DNA of 64,000 nt, from contig NC_073692.1 in NCBI RefSeq assembly GCF_029784155.1, positions 432,617,324-432,681,323 of the forward strand, given 5' to 3'. Made by a program: the position numbers and the translations under genes. Shown here piece after piece: positions 60,378 to 64,000 of the stretch (within the stretch, counting starts at the first letter, position 1; each line of letters starts with the position of its first letter). The DNA comes from Uranotaenia lowii. Lineage: Eukaryota > Arthropoda > Insecta > Diptera > Culicidae. The notes beneath the pieces were generated by a model. The model was given only the letters and a program-made list of their open reading frames with translations. It was not told the DNA's origin and ran no database searches.

Positions 60378-60840
60378 AGTGATACTCTATGGTTAGAAAA
60401 TTGACACAGAATTCATACTCTTTTTTCATAAAATTGTTATAAAACGGTTTAAAATTTTCAAAATTATAACAACAGTGTCGAAAAAATTAGAATTAATCGC
60501 AAAATTGTCACAAAATCTTCGAAAAATGCTTAAATGTCCTAAAAGTGCCAGAAAATTGAGTTATAAAGAAATAACAACAGAGAATGAAAAAATTAAAAAT
60601 GAGAAGAAAAATGCGTGAACCAAAGATTTCATACTGAGGTTCCTGATTCATGAATAAACAGATTTTTATCACGAGTTTTAAAACCACAATATATCCGTTT
60701 TTATTAAATTTAACACACGGGAGAAATTTTCAAAGCAACCCCATGCTGAAAAAATTAAATTGATGGTTTTCTTTACGATTTTTTAAGTTTATTACAAAAT
60801 CAAATAGCTTCAAAATTTGCGTTCCGGGATACTCTAATCT
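60378..60840. other. decayed margin of array 3, AT-rich
   Basis: Isolated AAAATTGTCA and AAAATTTTCAAAATT words persist to about 60560, mirroring the decay beside array 1. Confidence 0.5.
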
Positions 60841-61920
60841 ATTATCGGCACCCCATGAAGCCCGAATACTATTTTGGGAACAAAGCCCCACGTTGTGAAC
60901 TAAATAGCCTAGTCTGTATTGATTTTCACAAAAATTACCACAGTCAAGCTGAGTTTCGCCCACCTCTCGGCCTCGCTAGCTCGAATTGTTCTAAATATTT
61001 GATTTTAATTTTCATCTTCAAAGTATTTCTGGCGTTAAAATTGCATTCATTCTGGTTCGATGCAGCGAGTAGAGTGGCGGAAAGCCGTCCAAAAACTCCG
61101 GTTCTACAATCTGAATAGGATTTGAGTTGTGCAGGCTGCACGCAGTCGTCGGGCGGAAACTTTCGGTCGAATGCCAGATATGAGGATGGAAGCAAAGTGG
61201 AGCGCTTTTCTCCAACTGTAGCTATTGGACAAGGATTGCAATTTGTTGAAGCTCAGCATGTGTAAATGGCTTTGGCTCGCTTGATCAAAACAACTATTCA
61301 ATCGAAGGATATGGCCCGTGTCTTCTCGTGTGGGTATTGCATAATCCTGTAGTAGAGTGAAAATGTTTCTGTTCCCGAAAAAGTTCACAAGCAATTCGGC
61401 CGTTTTCAAACCGGATCCGAGTCGGAATCCATGCGTAAATGTTTCGGAGAATCACTTTGATCACGGGATGCTGCCCGTCATTTTTCCTACGCTCACAGAG
61501 CCTCATCTTCAAGTGACATATCAGCATGATGACATGTCTACAGATTTTTCGTCCCAAAGCCTAAAACCGTAGGACGCACGAGTATGTGTATGAAGGTGAA
61601 ACTTTGCTTACGCGGGTTGAAAGTAAGGCTCAAAAAGTTGATGCGGCTGACCTTTTTTTCTCCCAGCGATGTCAACATATCGTCGAAACTGATTTTGAAG
61701 CAGCAACAACAACGACAAGCCAAAACGGGGGGTTGAAATTAAATTTTCAAACTTTTCCAGCAAACATAATCCTTATGAAATATGCACATCGGGTATTCCA
61801 ACCAGCCAGTGAGCCAGCCAGTACTCTGATTCTCTCGATTGCTCCAACCGAAAAGCGACCGAAAGCTGTGATCTTAATCAGCTACTTTAGCTTGAGGGTC
61901 ACTCGTTAAACAGACGAAAT
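60841..61920. other. GC-raised island, conflicting ORFs
   Basis: ORFs of 60-107 codons overlap on both strands with no domain. Unique-looking sequence. Confidence 0.4.
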
Positions 61921-64000
61921 AAGTTTGGTGGGGCGTTCGCGTCACGTGATGCAAGTTAAACAAAAAATATGAAACACGAAAAAAACGCTACCCATCTTAC
62001 ACCCAAATCTTTGGTTTGTTGATGAACATGCTACTGAGTTTCCATCAATGAGAAATAAATTTCAATACAAACAGCTCGAAAACAACAAACCTGATAGATA
62101 ACTGATGAAAGTTCTCGTTTATCGAGGTTTGACTGTATTTTTTTTAACATATTTTTAACATTATTGAAGACTTTGTTGACCCGAGGCTGCTTGATTCACA
62201 TAATTTTTTTTTTATTTACCTTTAAGTGATGTAAATTAAAATTCTTCCATTTCTTAATAAGCCTTCCAGATGATTTCATTTATTTTATATTTAACATGTG
62301 TATTCGAGAATAACGAAAAAATTCCCCAAAACATGCTATGTTGGGCCATTGGGTAGTCCTATCCAAACGGGAAAATCGTTGCAAAATACACGAAAACGCT
62401 CGAACTTCTATAAAAATTTAGTGCTTTTTCTAGTCGGTATTCCTTTCCTTTATCAAACAGAAGAAGTTATTGTAGACAAATTCTCTATCGGGGTGATAAA
62501 TTTTCCATAAGGCGCCCCAGAAACGTAGGCCTTTTACTGGCAGGCTCAATTTCTTTTTTAATTGCTACCATTATTTAACCTTTCTTTACAGTTAAAAAAA
62601 AGGACAATTAGCCGGTTAGGATCATACAGACCCGGATTACTATTTTCGCTATATCTTTAAAAACTACACAGATGTTCATTAATTTAACCATTATGCAATC
62701 GTCTACATATTCACTATCTATTTATAAAAAAATATTATAATTTTGTTGGTTTGTTGGTAAAAAAATGAAACGTTTTTTTTTACAAAGATCGTGACCATCC
62801 TGCTTGAAATAAGGAAATTTCACTGTATCAGTTAAACTTTGCCTTATTTAAAGGTTTATTTAAAGTTAAAATAAAGATATCTGATGTCATATGTCATACT
62901 TGAAAACCATATTATTTAACTCAATAATTAGTTTTCATTTATAATACTGGGCTGACAAATTATTTAATTTAATTTGTTATAAAAACATAAAAACCAATGA
63001 ACACTGACTAAATTCAATTTTTTTGTGAAATTTTTATCACATAAAAACCACAAAAACCTAACAATTAGAGCCATATTCAAATATTGAATGGATTAAATGT
63101 GCAGATTTCGAATTCTCGAGTTAATTGAATTGTCGTATTCGATTCCTTATAATATAATTTAAAAATTAAATTTGAGATTTCAGAGTAGTTGTTTTCTGAT
63201 CAACAAAAAGAGTAAAGTAAATGTCGATATACCTAAGCTTTGGTCCCTAATATTTTGAATTTCTATGGATTTCTACTTGAATTGTTTCGTATTCTGTCAA
63301 AATTATTGAATTTTACTAACTACAATGTTCACCACTTGTCTGTCCGGAAATCGTTTCAAGAATGACGCTATTGATCCTTATTCCCCAAGCTCTCGGTCAA
63401 AGTTTGCGTTTTATGTTACACTCTGCTATTGGAACATAGGTTTCAGCGTTTATAGTTCTCTTGTGACAAATTTGTCTACACTGGAATACAATCGGTTACC
63501 TTCAAAATAATTCGATCCGAATCATTGGCACCATATAAAAAAAAACATTTCAATTATCAATTTTAACTTATTTGTTAATCCAATTCCAACTGATATGCAT
63601 AATGATTTAAAGGAAGTTAATCATATCTTAAAATACTTTTACTGAGAACATTCATTTGATTTCTGCTAACTTCTATTGGTTCCTACTAATTTGTCACCCT
63701 ATCAGTATCTCCATTTTAAGTTTGGAATCGAACGTAATTGAACAAAACGGCAATTTTTCACCAAAATTCTTTGATCCTCACAAAAAATATGGTTATAAAA
63801 TCATTGTAAAAAAATTTGCGTGAACTTTTCATAAAACCAGTTGGGGTCTGTAAAACCAAGAAATTTTATTATTCAAATGGGATCTCTAAATCTTTCAAAA
63901 CTTCAATCAAAAGTTTTTCAATACGACTTCAACAAAATTTGTTATTTTTGATACAAAACAGCGATTTTTAAGTTCTCAATTAATCAAAACTTAAATTTTT
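61921..64000. other. AT-rich DNA to window end, nothing recognised
   Basis: ORFs up to 70 codons and no repeat ends identified. Confidence 0.5.

Noticed and set aside
57492..60429. ORFs of 895-955 codons on both strands in array 3, and similar ORFs in arrays 1 and 2
   Set aside because: They are tripeptide repeats (SKL, VKI, QNC, ILT, NFD) produced because the unit is 9 bp and most frames lack stops. Both strands and several frames are open at once.

Overview
The window looks like a piece of a large, AT-rich, repeat-dense insect nuclear genome, most likely a mosquito (Culicidae). The main reasons are a Tc1/mariner element whose transposase has the D,D37E catalytic spacing best known from mosquito ITmD37E elements, two tRNA-derived SINE copies, hAT and TA-target MITEs, decayed non-LTR reverse transcriptases, Helitron-like ends, and no dense gene order. 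The species call is inference. I found no intact host gene, tRNA, rRNA or CRISPR locus. Some short coding-like stretches could be exons, but none could be joined into a gene.

Three long 9-bp satellite arrays dominate the window: 1-1917 (cut by the window edge), 36014-37819 and 57577-60377. Arrays 2 and 3 have the plus-strand unit GTCAAAATT. Array 1 has GTCAATTTT, which on the other strand is GACAAAATT, so it is an inverted, one-base relative. Higher-order duplications are visible inside arrays 1 and 3 (offsets 1224, 198 and 603 bp, all multiples of 9). The very long ORFs across them arise only because a 9-mer keeps frame and most frames lack a stop.

Layout. 1.9-5.1 kb: array margin and unassigned sequence. 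5.1-9.5 kb: copy A of an unclassified ~2.1-kb repeat, split by a 2.2-kb non-autonomous hAT element. Copy B at 52.7-54.9 kb lacks the insertion and shows the empty site. 9.5-22.8 kb: AT-rich DNA with several GC-raised islands, members of an AGGTTGCCA-ended MITE family, a candidate exon (15943-16066) and a decayed coding-like segment (16790-17360). 22.9-25.9 kb: a 193-bp hAT MITE with a perfect 8-bp target duplication, another MITE copy, a 963-bp TA-target element and SINE copy 1. 28.1-29.4 kb: a complete 1302-bp ITmD37E element. 31.3-31.8 kb: Tc1-type end motifs. 36-37.8 kb: array 2. 41.1-42.4 kb: minus-strand reverse-transcriptase pseudogene. 43.1-44.5 kb: SINE copy 2 and a 557-bp inverted-repeat element. 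48.6-55.5 kb: a nested complex in which Helitron-like sequence encloses a broken reverse transcriptase, MITEs and repeat copy B. 57.6-60.4 kb: array 3. 60.4-64 kb: unassigned.

No set of genes here works together as a pathway. The biology visible is transposon nesting, MITE and SINE spread, and satellite expansion and homogenisation. Recurrent GC-raised islands (near 3.0, 11.3, 12.2, 21.9, 26.5, 32.7, 34.7, 38, 39.3, 46.8, 55.9 and 60.8 kb) between AT deserts could be conserved non-coding DNA of a large intron or intergenic region; that is inference.
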